Assembly (NCBI GenBank): GCA_036346255.1
Contig: CM070623.1
Span: 6,800,407-6,864,406 of the forward strand
DNA: 64,000 bases
Source of the DNA: Ampelocalamus luodianensis
Lineage: Eukaryota > Streptophyta > Magnoliopsida > Poales > Poaceae
Direction of reading: 5' to 3'
Shown here: positions 1-10,359 of the stretch, piece by piece
Position numbering within the stretch: the stretch's first letter is position 1
Layout of the letters: every line of letters begins with the position of its first letter
Program-made: the position numbers and the translations under genes
The notes under the pieces: generated by a model
The model's input: the letters and a program-made list of their open reading frames with translations, nothing else
What the model was told of the DNA's origin: nothing
Databases searched by the model: none

Positions 1-905
1 TTCCCTTCTACCATTTTGATCTTGATTTCTGACAACACGGAATCCTTTGGTTGTGCTTCACGAATCTGCTTCTCCAGGGTAGACTGTACCTCCAAATTGG
101 CTACAAATCCTTCGAACACAACTTCTAGCTTTAGCTTCTGAAATTCTTCATGAAGTTCTGGGCAACTTCTCTTTACTTCCAAAGTATTGCAGTAACTCTT
201 ACGACTTAGAGCGTCTGCGACTACGTTGGCCTTTCCGGGATGGTAATGGATTCCAAGATTATAATCCTTGATCAATTCTAACCATCTTCTCTGTCTCATG
301 TTCAAATATGACTGGGTGAAGATATACTTTAGGCTTTTATGATCTGTGTAGACTTCGCAGCGATTACCGATGAGATAGTGACGCCAAATTTTTAAAGCAT
401 GAACTACGGCAGCTAATTCCAGATCATGAGTAGGGTAATTCTCATCGTGAGGTCTCAATTGCCTTGACGCATAAGCGACAGCTCTTCCTTCTTGCATCAG
501 GACGCATCCTAATCCTTGATGCGAAGCATCACAATAGATATCGAAATCCTTTCGAATATCTGGCAGAATAAACACTGGGGCTGAAGTCAAACGCTTCTTC
601 AATTCTTGAAAACTTTCTTCACAGGCTGGAGTCCAAGTGAACTTTTTCTCCTTCTTCAACAATTGCGTAAGAGGCTTAGCAATCGATGAGAATCCTTCGA
701 TGAAACGGCGGTAATAACCTGCCATTCCCAAGAAACTGCGAATCTGAGTCACGGTCTTGGGCTGCTCCCAATGTAGCACTGCTTTAACTTTACCGGGGTC
801 AACTGCTACTCCCTCGGCTGTCATCACATGACCAAGGAAATCCACTTCCTTCTTCCAAAAATCACACTTACTAAACTTGGCATACAACTGATGCTCTCTG
901 AGTTT
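1..905 (-). pseudogene. Ty3/gypsy pol: RT C-terminus and RNase H (element A)
   Basis: On the minus strand the frame of the adjoining reverse transcriptase continues to the window edge after one TAA at 906-908. Visible motifs are YAKFSKCDFW, FLGHV and GYYRRFI (RT thumb/connection), then RNase H: DIYCDASHQGLGCVL, AYASRQL, ELAAVVHALKIWRHYL, YTDHKSL and ADALSRK. RNase H removes the RNA template strand during reverse transcription. Integrase must lie beyond the left edge. Apart from the TAA the frame stays open for about 300 codons, so decay is modest here. The family call is firm; activity is not expected. Confidence 0.9.
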
Positions 906-1688
906 TTAAAATATTATCCTTAAATGTTCGGCGTGTTCTTCCTCCGACTTGGAGTACACCAGAATATCATTAATGAACACAACTACGAACTTGTCCAAAT
1001 ATTCCATGAATACTTTATTCATCATGTTCATGAAATAGGCAGGGGCATTAGTCAGACCAAATGACATGACTAAGAACTCATAATGTCCATACCGTGTTGA
1101 GAAAGCGGTCTTCGGTATATCCTTAGGACAAATCTTTAGCTGGTGGTAACCTGATCGCAGGTCGATCTTCGAGAATAATCCGGCTCCTTTCATCTGATCA
1201 AACAGATCATCTATCCGGGGTAGTGGGTACTTGTTCTTGATGGTAACCTCGTTGAGAGAACGGTAATCAATACACATCCTCATACTTCCATCTTTCTTCT
1301 TGACAAACAATACTGGCGCTCCCCATGGCGACGAACTAGGTCTCACGAAACCTTTCTCAAGAAGTTCTTCTATCTGCTTCTTCATCTCTACCAACTCATC
1401 GGCTGGCATCTGATAAGGTCTCTCTGAAATTGGTGCTGTCCCTGGCACTAGGTCGATGACAAACTCAATGTCCCGATCCGGTGGCATTCCTGGTAATTCC
1501 TCTGGAAACACATCTGGGTATTCACTGACCACTGGTACTTCTTCCAAGGAAAGGGTCTTCAAACTGTTTACTAGCAAATGTCCATCACGAACTGAGGTAG
1601 CTAGAAACTCTACCTTGTTTCCTTTGACATCCTCGATCGCATTACGCTCTTGACCACAATCTAGCACGCTTTGTGCTTGGATAACCAA
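906..1688 (-). pseudogene. Ty3/gypsy reverse transcriptase core (element A)
   Basis: A 260-codon minus-strand frame shows the gypsy RT landmarks in order: EYPDVFPEELPGMPP, the primer-grip approach IEELLEKGFVRPSSSPWGAPV, KKDGSMRMCIDYRSLN, YPLPRIDDLFDQ, FSKIDLRSGYHQ and TAFSTRYGHYEFLVMSFGL. The active-site box reads VVVFINDILVYS, so the first aspartate of the usual F/Y-x-D-D is asparagine (codon at 969-971). The frame ends at an in-frame TAA, after which RNase H continues in the same frame. Both lesions predict a dead enzyme. It belongs to one gag-pol with the features at 1-905 and 1758-3159. Confidence 0.93.
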
Positions 1689-1757
1689 TCCATGCCAAGA
1701 ATGACATCTAGGGTTTGGGTGTCTAGGACAATTAGGTTGGCTAGAAACTCAACTCCA

Positions 1758-2141
1758 CTATGTGTAACTTAGCTCTAAACATCCCACTCTAGTACTTAGC
1801 TCGCTCCAGCGATCGACTAACAGAGTATGCTTAAGTTGCATAACTTCCAATTTATTCTTGGTTGCAAACATTCCAGAAACAAATGAATGCGAAGCTCCAG
1901 AATCAAACAAAACTGATGCAGGTACTGAGTTAACCAGAAACTTACCCAGTACGACGTCTGGTGATTCCTGGGCTCCTTCCAGAGTGACGTGGTTGACACG
2001 GCCTCGATCACGATCTGTGGTGCTCCTCCCGCTGACCAAAGAACTTGTGAAGCTCCTTGGTTGATGCCTGGTGCTGGCGTCTTGGATGGAGTAGCTCCAA
2101 GGTTGAAGCGTACTGGAGTGATTGTTCCCCTTTGCGGACAC
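1758..2141 (-). pseudogene. Retroelement aspartic protease region (element A)
   Basis: The minus-strand frame carries the pepsin-like retroelement protease signature LFDSGASHSFVS, with the catalytic D-S-G triad, preceded by GRVNHVTLEGAQESPDVVLG. It lies between the gag zinc knuckle and RT, as expected for gypsy elements, and would cleave the gag-pol polyprotein. Gag is in a different frame, so a frameshift separates them at about 2000-2140. The stop at 1758 also breaks the join to RT. Non-functional copy. Confidence 0.8.
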
Positions 2142-3159
2142 TGGTTGGCAAAATGTCCTGGCTGACGACAGGCGTAACAGACCTTTGGTGCGTTCTGCTG
2201 GTTGCTTCCTGGATTGGGGTTGACGGGTGCAGGGTTGCGGAAGTTCTGAGCAGCTGGGCGGGGTGTTGAAGTTGGTGCAGGTGCTCTGAACGAAGTCTGG
2301 GGTGGAAACCTGTTGAACTGTGCTGGCACTGTTCTTGCTCTCTGCTGTGATTGATGGTTCCCTTGTTGAGCCATCCGGCGTTTACGGTTATCCTCCAGTT
2401 CCTTGCGTTTGTCCTCCAAAACAAAGGCTTTGTTGACCAGCTCTTGGAAATCAGGAAAAGTATGGGCGATCAAACTGACTTGTAGTCCAGTGTTTAGTCC
2501 TTCAAAAGCGACTCGGCGAGCCTTGTCCGTAGCTACATCTTCTGCTGCGTGCGAGCTAGCCGAAAAACTTGTTGAGGTAGTCGACATCGACATAGCTCCT
2601 TGCGAGAGCGCGGAACTCATCCTTCTTCGGATCGATAATGCCTTCAGTGCGTGATAACGCGGAATGCCGCAAAAATTCCTCCCATGTGATATCTGTGGCG
2701 TCGATGCGCGGCACGAAGTTCTCCCACCATTCAGCCATTGTGCCCTCCATCCGTGAGTGGCATACGTAACCTTTTCACGATCATTTGTCGGGTGATCGCA
2801 GCTTCCTTTCGATAACTCGAGCCAATCGTCCGCTTCCACTAGAGAGACGTGTCCGAAAATGTTGGTGGACGAGTCCTCATAAATTGCAAGTTTGGATGGT
2901 CCATGGTGACCATGAACAGTTGGGCTCCATCATCGCTGATTGTTGTTATTGTTGTTGGCCCGTTGTTCATAGCTTGCATCCGAGTCATCATAGTGTTCAT
3001 CACCGAGTCTGTACGCCATGAAAGCTCCAAAGTTTTGCAAGTCAATTGGGGTGCTTGTGGCGGAACCGCCTCCTGCGTTGGTTGCTCATTGCCTCTCGCG
3101 TGGGTGCCGGAACCACTAGCAGTTAGATCGACGAGTTTGAACCATCCGCGAAGCTCCAT
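2008..3159 (-). pseudogene. Ty3/gypsy gag with zinc knuckle, frameshifted (element A)
   Basis: Gag is spread over three minus-strand frames. An N-terminal piece (2839-3159) begins MELRGWF and ends at PPTFSDTSL. The next frame resumes at EADDWLE, the usual gypsy continuation, showing a one-base shift near 2839. A middle piece (2556-2750) has AEWWENFVPR, ITWEEF and VDYLNKFFG. The distal frame has AAEDVATDKARRVAFEGLN, a Pro/Ala/Gln-rich stretch and one CCHC knuckle, CYACRQPGHFANQC. Gag would form the particle and bind element RNA. At least two further shifts make it inactive. Confidence 0.85.
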
Positions 3160-4352
3160 GGGTTAGATAAGGTAGCAAGCACAAGATAAGTTGATAACTA
3201 GCGGTAGGTTAAACCCAACAAAACACTGACTCAAGAAACTCAAATGAAATACCTTTATTAATTAGGGTCTTAGCATGGCTGCAACAAATGCCTAAGGGCC
3301 TTTGCACTCATACTGCACACAAAAAGAAACAACGACCTAAGCACACAAAACTACCGCCTAAAGGGCGATTCACTAAACTCAAATCGGCTAAGCTCAAAAA
3401 CTTTGGCGGAACTAAGACCAACTACTCGAGAAAGCCTCCACAACATGCGGCGCGCTCTCGGCGGCCGTAGACTCGGAAGTGAGCCGGCATCTTGGCAAGC
3501 CGATCCCGATGCCTCGAATCTGCTGCAGCAGAACAAGCGTTCAGGTGCAACCGCTCGGCTAGCTCCTTTGGCTCGCATCATCCTCTGCTCGACCGGCCTC
3601 CTCTGGATCTTCTTCGAGAATCCTCCTCGGGTCTTCCTCTTCTTCGGAACTTGGTCAGAGGATCTCTTGCAGTGGCGACCTTCTCTTGACTCTCTGCAAG
3701 GCTTGATAGACATGATCCAACTCCGTGATGGTCCTCTCAAAGCTTCCTCTCGGCGCCCACGAACCGGCGAGGTGCACGATCAGTAGCGTTGCTCTCTCTT
3801 ACGTGGACGGGTAGCGTGCTTTGCAAGTCCACACCGCAGCTGGGGTGGTAATGGAAGACGGTGTCTCAAGCTCCCGTGCGTAGATGTTGCGTATACGCAG
3901 CATGGCCAAGCGCGACGACTCGGATACCTTCCACCACGAGATCTTCCTCACGAGATGTGCGAAGGTTGGCTCGCCTTGTCGTTCCTCCCGGCGTAGATCG
4001 TCGAGCGACAAATCACTCCACGGTTCTGTCCATTCACCGCCCACCATTTGTCGACGCGTACGTGGACGATCAAAACCTCCAAGAACCTGGAGCAACTTCC
4101 AAAGCTCGGCGGCATAACCTCCTGTACGCTCACCATAGCTCTGAAGACGAGGCATCTGTCAAGACAGACGAACAGGGTAAGAGCAACTTTAAAACAGCGA
4201 GGAGAGAAAGGATTATAGCAATAGTTGAGGCGAGAGAGATATTAGAAGAGTTAAGCAATCAATTAACCTTGCAAGTTAATTTTTCCTTTAGAAAATAATT
4301 TGGACACTCTAAAGACGGCCAATATAACTAAGGTCAAGACCTCGATCAAGAT
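3160..4352 (-). other. Untranslated region between primer site and gag (element A)
   Basis: About 1.2 kb between the degraded primer site and the gag start. Short open frames occur on both strands at 3288-4298, but none shows a recognisable domain and they overlap one another, so I treat it as the untranslated leader or a degraded upstream frame. Confidence 0.5.
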
Positions 4353-4364
4353 GGCTCGATACCA
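4353..4364 (-). other. Degraded tRNA-Met primer-binding site (element A)
   Basis: The plus strand reads GGCTCGATACCA. The canonical complement of the initiator tRNA-Met 3' end on this strand is GGCTCTGATACCA, so one base is missing. It sits 4 bases from the LTR edge at 4369, which fixes the minus orientation of element A. Confidence 0.75.
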
Positions 4365-4653
4365 CCTCTGCCGGGACCCGAATTTCGACTGGAACCCTCT
4401 CGTATCTTGCACTAGTCCAGATCACGCTAGTGCACACAGGTTAACATAGGTAAATATCGATCCACAAAACGATAAATAAAGTAAACGATTAATTTGAATA
4501 ACAAATAAGGGTTTTGACCTTATGGTCGAGTTTACACTTATTAAGCCACCAGAGAACTAACAATAAATAAAGCGGCGAATGAACGGAAAACTCAATGTAG
4601 ATCCCACCAATTCACCACAGGCAACCGACTGGGATCCAGACCTTAACGCACAA

Positions 4654-5976
4654 TCAGCCTTCAACGAACTCCTCCTCGAAAGCAGGCGTAGACTCCTCCT
4701 CTTCTGTAGGTTTGGGCGCAAGTTTTACAACAAGCGTGAGTACACAACCGTACTCGCAAATCGTACCACAGAATGCAATGTATAGATGCAGGCTTATTCC
4801 AAATAAAAGGCTTCTGTGGTTCTTTTGCGTAAAAGCAACATTTGCAATTGAATACAAATAATAGATTGAAAATATAATTCAAAACAAATAAACAATATTA
4901 ATTTAACAGTTGTTTCCACAAAGACACATAGCCTAATCAAATTCTTTCACACAGCTATATGATTAAGGTCACACAGCTGTCCCTTCCCAAAGGTTTTATG
5001 AAAACTACCCCTCGTGTGAAATCCCCGAGCATGTCCATGACCGCGGACGCGGCTATTCGAATAGATTGATTTAACACTCTGCAGAGGTTGTACACTTTAC
5101 CCACAAGATACAACTAGTGTAGCAAGCACCAATCTAACAAAACAGTTCGGAAACTTCATCTCAAACATTGACATTCCCAGTGTGCTTACAAACCGCTATA
5201 CCGACTCACATAGAATTGGTATAACACACACCGGGCGACGGGAAGGCAGATCGTCCCGCGATGCAACCACCAAGTAGTTACACCTCCACCTGTCACACAC
5301 CCTAACCTATCCACACGAACATCAATGCCGAGAATCCATAACTTACTAAGTTAGGCCCGTCCCCATACCGGCATGTGGTCGCATAGAAGGCTCAGTTCAA
5401 TGGCGCACAAAGTTAAGTCCTTAATTGACCAAGGCAAGACTTCCATGTTCTAACTAAGTCACAAAGATTATCATTCCCATCACATAGACCACCATGTCAC
5501 ACAGTCTCCACCACTTGCCTTAGTCTAAATCCTTTACCACCCAGTTGGTTTTAGTGCAACACATGCCATCACGAAGTAATAACATACAGCACACAGCTTT
5601 ACACAAAGTTCCATAGTCACTTAGTCACATTTAATATTTGCAACTTTCATGGGATGTGAGACTCATAGCATGGCTAAGCAATTGTACTCGCATCTAACCA
5701 ACCCACGTTGGTGCTATAATATTACCAACTAATAACCAATCTAGGGTGACAAGGAATTATGACATACAAGGCCAAGGTGTGATAACAAATTGGATAATAA
5801 CTATACCCAAAGCATTTAAATAAATAATTAAAGTAGAATGCAATAATTTAACACAAAGTAATTTGAAAACTGGGTTCAAGATGATCAAAGGTATGACTTG
5901 CCTTGGAAAAGGTCTATGTACTGGTCTTGATCTTGGGGTGCTCCTTCTTCCACAAAATTTCCCGACGAATCGACGT
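4654..5976 (-). other. LTR-internal two-exon acidic reading frame, copy A
   Basis: Exon 5976-5902 (75 nt; 2+72+1) ends at a GC-type donor, AAG then GCAAGT. Exon 4703-4654 (50 nt; 2+48 with TGA) follows an acceptor CCTACAG. Joined in phase 1 they are open and rich in Asp/Glu (ending TPAFEEEFVEG), with no Lys or Arg in either exon. The same arrangement occurs in LTRs B, D and E, and with a lesion in C. No ATG is visible in frame, so the coding role is unproven. Confidence 0.5.
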
Positions 5977-6856
5977 CTACTCGCAAACGAAACAAAAACA
6001 AACAAAACAAATAAATAACAGAGGCAAAACAAACTCCAAAAATTAAATAAAAATCTCAGATAAATAGTGCTTGAATTTAGACAAATTTAGAAATTTGAAT
6101 GGGCTCAATCGGAGTTAGGATGCAAAAGTTATGAGCTTTGGAAGATTGGAAATCTAAAAGAAACCCTAATTTGGATTTTCTGGAATTTCCGAATTATTTC
6201 TTAACAGAAAAATCGGATTATTGCGCAAAGCTGGCGTCAGCGAAGGAATTTTGGAATTACAAGAAATCAGAAAACAATTCTGACATGTGGGACCCACATG
6301 TCGGTGAGATAACTCACATGAGCCAAGTCTACCGAGCCTCGGATCCGAGATCGATGGATCGCCACGCACGCGCGTGCGTGGGCGATGACTAGGCGCCACG
6401 CACGCGACACGTAGGCGGCGATGCTGAAATGGCGGCAAGGTGGCGGTGACGTGGACGACAACAGGAGCGGCGGCGCTCGGAAACCGACGACAACGGCGAA
6501 CGGCGGCGATCCACCGGCGGTGAGTGGTACGGCGTGAAGAGGGTGCGGCGGCGATCACGAAGGGGCTCATCGGTGCACGAGGCGATCGTGCGGCCGGCGG
6601 CGGCGATAAGCGGCGAGGGTCTCGGGCTCGACGGGATCGGTGCTCCGGTGACGCTCCGGCGAAACGAAGGCCACCAAAGTGAAGTGCAGCTCCGTGCGAT
6701 GCCGATGGTGCAGACCACGAGTTCGAGCAGCTCGGTTGCGCGGAAGCTCGTCGGAGAAGCGGCGCGCAAAGCGATCTTCAAGCTCTGTGGCGGCTAGGGT
6801 TTAGCGCGAGGCTAAGGCGGCTAGGGTTGGGGTGCGACGCCGAGGGCTCCCTCTCC

Positions 6857-6862
6857 TTTATA
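6857..6862 (-). promoter_or_regulatory. Candidate TATA box of LTR A
   Basis: The minus strand reads GAGTATAAAGGAG in a GC-rich setting about 680 bases inside the LTR, a plausible core promoter placing transcription start near 6825-6835. No experimental start is known. Confidence 0.45.
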
Positions 6863-7538
6863 CTCGGGCTCGAGAGAGTCGAGGCACAAACGCCAAAAGC
6901 GGATTGCGCGCGCGCGAAACCCTAATCGACTCGAGACGATGGCGGCGTGGTGGGTGGCGCGTCTTGAAAATAGCGCGCGCTGCAAGCATGACTCAGGATC
7001 GGCCGTCCGTCCGAGATCGAACGGCTCAAACACCGAGGACAATCGGGTTGCCGACACCACTCGCATCCGCCGTCCATTTCGATCGGACGGTGGAAAGCGA
7101 TCGAGCGCTCGGAAGGAAGAGAAAGGAAAGAGAGGTCGCAGTGGGGTCCACTGTCAACGGAGGCGCGCGCATACACGCGGGTGGGCTGAATGCAGTTTGG
7201 TGAAGGTGGTTTTGGGCTGGGTTTCGGCCCAAAGGGTTTTTCTGAGATTTTAATAGTTTTTCTAATTTAGAAAATACCAGAAACTCAAATGGGCAATAGA
7301 AAATAGCAAATGAACTCAGAAAAATTCTAGAAAAATCTACAAAATATATCTGAGCACATAGAACCCAAATAAAATAGTTTTGGTTAATGTTCATGTTGGG
7401 ATTATTCACATTAAATGTTTTTGATTGTAAAGTCCAATATTAAGCTTTTGAAATTAAATTCAAATAAAATCCAAATGGTGAATTTTCTCCCTACTAACTA
7501 TTAAAAGATTTTTAAGCTCTGAAAATTGAGATGTTATA

Positions 7539-8220
7539 GGCACCCAACCCTATGCCCCAAGGTCCATAACCGTTATGATGACCTTGTAATGTTAGACCAA
7601 TGCTAAGCGTGTAAGTGTCTGACACAAACCCATCTAGTCAAGGAGAGTTAATGGCACTCTGCTTTGGCAAGACCTGCCATTAAAATACAAGACTTTGGAT
7701 GGTGCAGCAAATTAGGAGGGCATCAATTTTAACTCAATATTAAGTGAGGAAATTTTATTTCTACCATGTCAAGAGCATTTAAAGTAATTAAATAACATGC
7801 ATAGAAATAAATAAACAAAAGAAAGGCATTCACAGACAATCATATTGCATTGTGATATAGTATGACCCCTCCACAAGGTGATCTCCATCGCCGTGCTTCT
7901 GGTGCGCCATGTCTCCAAGTAGCCAAAACCTCCAAGTACTCCCACTAAACCATTACTGCTAATAGCACTAGTGATAAAATACAAAGAGTGAAAAGGCATC
8001 GCAAGTCGACACGCAGGCCGTTATACAAATATAGACAGCCTTGGGCTGCAATAAGCATGACACGCAGGTCATGAACATTACACACATACACGCATCTCAA
8101 ACATTACGGGTCATACTATTCACAAAATCCTGTAAAAACAAGTTAGGCGTAGAATCGCATTCTATCTAACGTATGGCGTGAATTAGTAATACTTAAACAA
8201 AGTTAAGGTCCTAATCCATA
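7539..8220. other. Unassigned AT-rich sequence
   Basis: No domain, primer site or LTR edge could be recognised. A minus-strand frame at 7769-7999 (76 codons) has no identifiable domain. It may be decayed LTR or copia internal sequence. Confidence 0.4.
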
Positions 8221-8634
8221 GGAGTGGCAACCCGCACCAAAAGGGGCGGAAACCCTAACTATATTCCAAGGTCCTGCTCGGCGGTTCCGCTCGCCGGTGA
8301 GCGGAGCGGGGTCACAGGGGCGGCAACTCTGATTCGATCAACCAGATTGATCTTCCTGTGTTCTATGGATTTACGATCACTGTCTGTCCCGATGGCGGAA
8401 ACCCGACCGGTAGAGGCAAGTCGTGATACGACCATGAACACACGATCACAGAATAACGATCATCAATCACCTTACGACCACCGCGCATGGACGATCATAT
8501 CGACCATCGCCAAGAACGATCTATCAAATAGAACGACCAGCAGAAATAGAAATAGATCACATCTATGACCCCCCGCATATCACCATATGCATCTAATCCG
8601 AATCTAAAACTATACGGGATGGCTCTGATACCAC
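8221..8634 (-). other. Leader of copia element G with primer-binding site
   Basis: The perfect tRNA-Met primer complement GGCTCTGATACCA lies at 8621-8633, one base from the LTR at 8635. The sequence to its left is the start of a minus-strand internal region; its left limit is a guess. No gag or pol of this element is visible, so it is truncated. A strong hairpin CCGCTC-GCCGGT-GAGCGG (8287-8304) resembles the dimerisation or packaging stem-loops known in BARE-type leaders; that role is inference. Confidence 0.65.
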
Positions 8635-10270
8635 TGTTGGATCGCGGGAAGGCTACGATAGCACAAACAAAAAAAATTACCGTGCAACCAAGGAACCACC
8701 GCAAGTAATAGATCACGAGATTACCACTAGACGCGCCGACTCGTAGCGGAAGTAGAGTCGATGTAGTGAGTTGATGCAGTCGTAGTCGTACTTGCTGCGC
8801 GTCTTCTCCTCCTACTCCGATGAACGACGCAAGTTCTACTCCAGCTCCTGAGGTCGTCGTGAGTTGCAGATCGTCCTTAGTGCTGATGCTCCGCAACAAC
8901 ACCTCCAAGGTATCCACACGTACGGGGCAAGGACACCACGCGCAGGAGTGCTAGCACCGGCGGCGTGGTTGAGGAGAGCGTGGCTATTAGGGTTTCGGGA
9001 TTTCTTCCAAAAGGATTGATCAATCACCACCCCATGCCACCGCCCCTCTATATATAGGCATCCATAATGGGTCCCGACCAGGAGGCCCATTAGGAACTCG
9101 TGGCCTATAAGAATTCGGATCACCATCCAAATCAAATCCTAGCCCTTTAAGTGTGTGACCCTATAGGTTCGTGTGTAATCAGTTGTGACTCGAAAACTCT
9201 TTCCCGATCACGAGTCGTCAGCGGTACCTAGCAGCACATAACGATTCCCGAACACACACAGAATATATCGGATGAACCTTAATGCAATATGATCTACGAC
9301 CAGGTCCTTATCACTTTCGACCAGCTCGTACTTAGTCACGATCAATTCATAATCAGTTACAACCAGTTCGTAACTCCTTACGATCAGTTAGTATCTAACT
9401 ACGACCAGTTTGCAACTCCTTACGACCAGTTGGTGATTATGTTCGAGTAGTCTTCGACTAGGTCGCATCTCCATACGACTTTGACCAGTCTACGACTTCA
9501 AGAACTGAATCGACCTGCTTGTGTATTCTCCCTTTGCCTCACGACATCTGGTTGAATTCCAGGTGAGATAAAATGTCATCCATGGACTGTTCAATACTTT
9601 CTCGATAAAGTGTTGAATAACTTCATGTGGTCGACACTTCGACCACTAGTGGTATGGCCATGCACTTTCTTTATTCGACCACAACGAGGGGCCCAGAGAC
9701 ATCTCTCCCGTTATGTTAGGAGGGGCAAATCCCATATCTGACCAGTCACATTCCTCCGCATGTTTCATAGCATACCCGAAAGCTACCTTTATAACTACCC
9801 AGTTACGGAGTAGCGTTTGGCAACACCTAAGAGTGCTATTACACATGTAGGAAACCATGTTGATCTCAGGTCTAAGGATTATACATCATCATTGCTTGAG
9901 ACCAGCTAACGACACATAGAATCGTAACAATCTCAATAGTGTCTCAAGGTGGGTCTTATCCAACACTATGTTCTCTAACATGTGTCCACATTATTGATTC
10001 GATATCTCTATATCCATGACTGGTGAAACATGGTCATCAATCAATACATGTATCGAATCGTAGAGTCACCGTGTTCCACCGGTGACATTCGACCAGGGAT
10101 ACTTTTAGAACAACATCATATAAGATAAAGAGTTTCACCAACAAGTCACATACTCATTGATCTATATAACTAATGATTCATTCAAGGAACAAGATAACAT
10201 ATTATCAAATGTTATGAACATAATGAAATATAATCATCTCTATGATTGCCTCTAGGGCATATTTCCAACA
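8635..10270 (-). mobile_element. Copia LTR, Angela/BARE/RIRE1-like (element G)
   Basis: In sense orientation it starts TGTTGGAAATATGCCCTAG (10270), the hallmark start of the Angela/BARE/RIRE1 group, and ends CGATCCAACA (8635), followed by the primer site. Length 1636 bp. It interrupts LTR D, which resumes at 10271. The internal domain and second LTR are missing, so no target duplication could be confirmed. Confidence 0.88.
9292..9440. repeat. Degenerate TACGACCAGTT repeats in LTR G
   Basis: A motif close to TACGACCAGTT plus GTAACTCCT recurs at roughly 22-base spacing about five times, with substitutions such as TACAACCAGTT and TACGATCAGTT. It lies inside the LTR and may be a decayed tandem array of binding sites. 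Confidence 0.5.
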
Positions 10271-10359
10271 GCACTACACTTAGCGAGTTAAATAGGAAGC
10301 CATGAACAGCGAGCATGACTTATATTGGCTCCCAAGATCAGCGACCAATATACTCATAC
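10271..10359 (-). mobile_element. Fragment of LTR D left of the Sirevirus insertion
   Basis: This matches solo LTR B from about 13369 onward (GACACTTAGCAAG against ACACTTAGCGAG, then TATTGGCTCCCAAGATCAG). The remainder of D continues at 25951-25975 and 30632-34821. Roughly the first 200 bases expected by comparison with B are absent, lost at the junction with element G. Confidence 0.8.

Larger units (their letters stand above)
4369..7538 (-). mobile_element. Long 5' LTR of gypsy element A (about 3.17 kb)
   Basis: In sense orientation the LTR runs from TATAACATCTC (7538; the usual start TGTAACATCTC with one substitution) to CCCGGCA (4369). Such long LTRs resemble the rice RIRE3/RIRE8 type, which is inference. 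Features inside, in sense order: a TATA box at 6862-6857, a GC-rich leader (about 6800-6400), an exon-like block 5976-5902, the palindrome CTATTCGAATAG (5053-5064), a hairpin (4738-4755) and an acidic terminal exon (4703-4654). The second LTR is outside the window. The five bases after the edge, GGCAC, would be the target duplication. Confidence 0.8.

Noticed and set aside
6166..6797. Overlapping open frames in the GC-rich part of LTR A
   Set aside because: They occur on both strands, are Arg/Ser-rich, and lie in the LTR leader; composition-driven.
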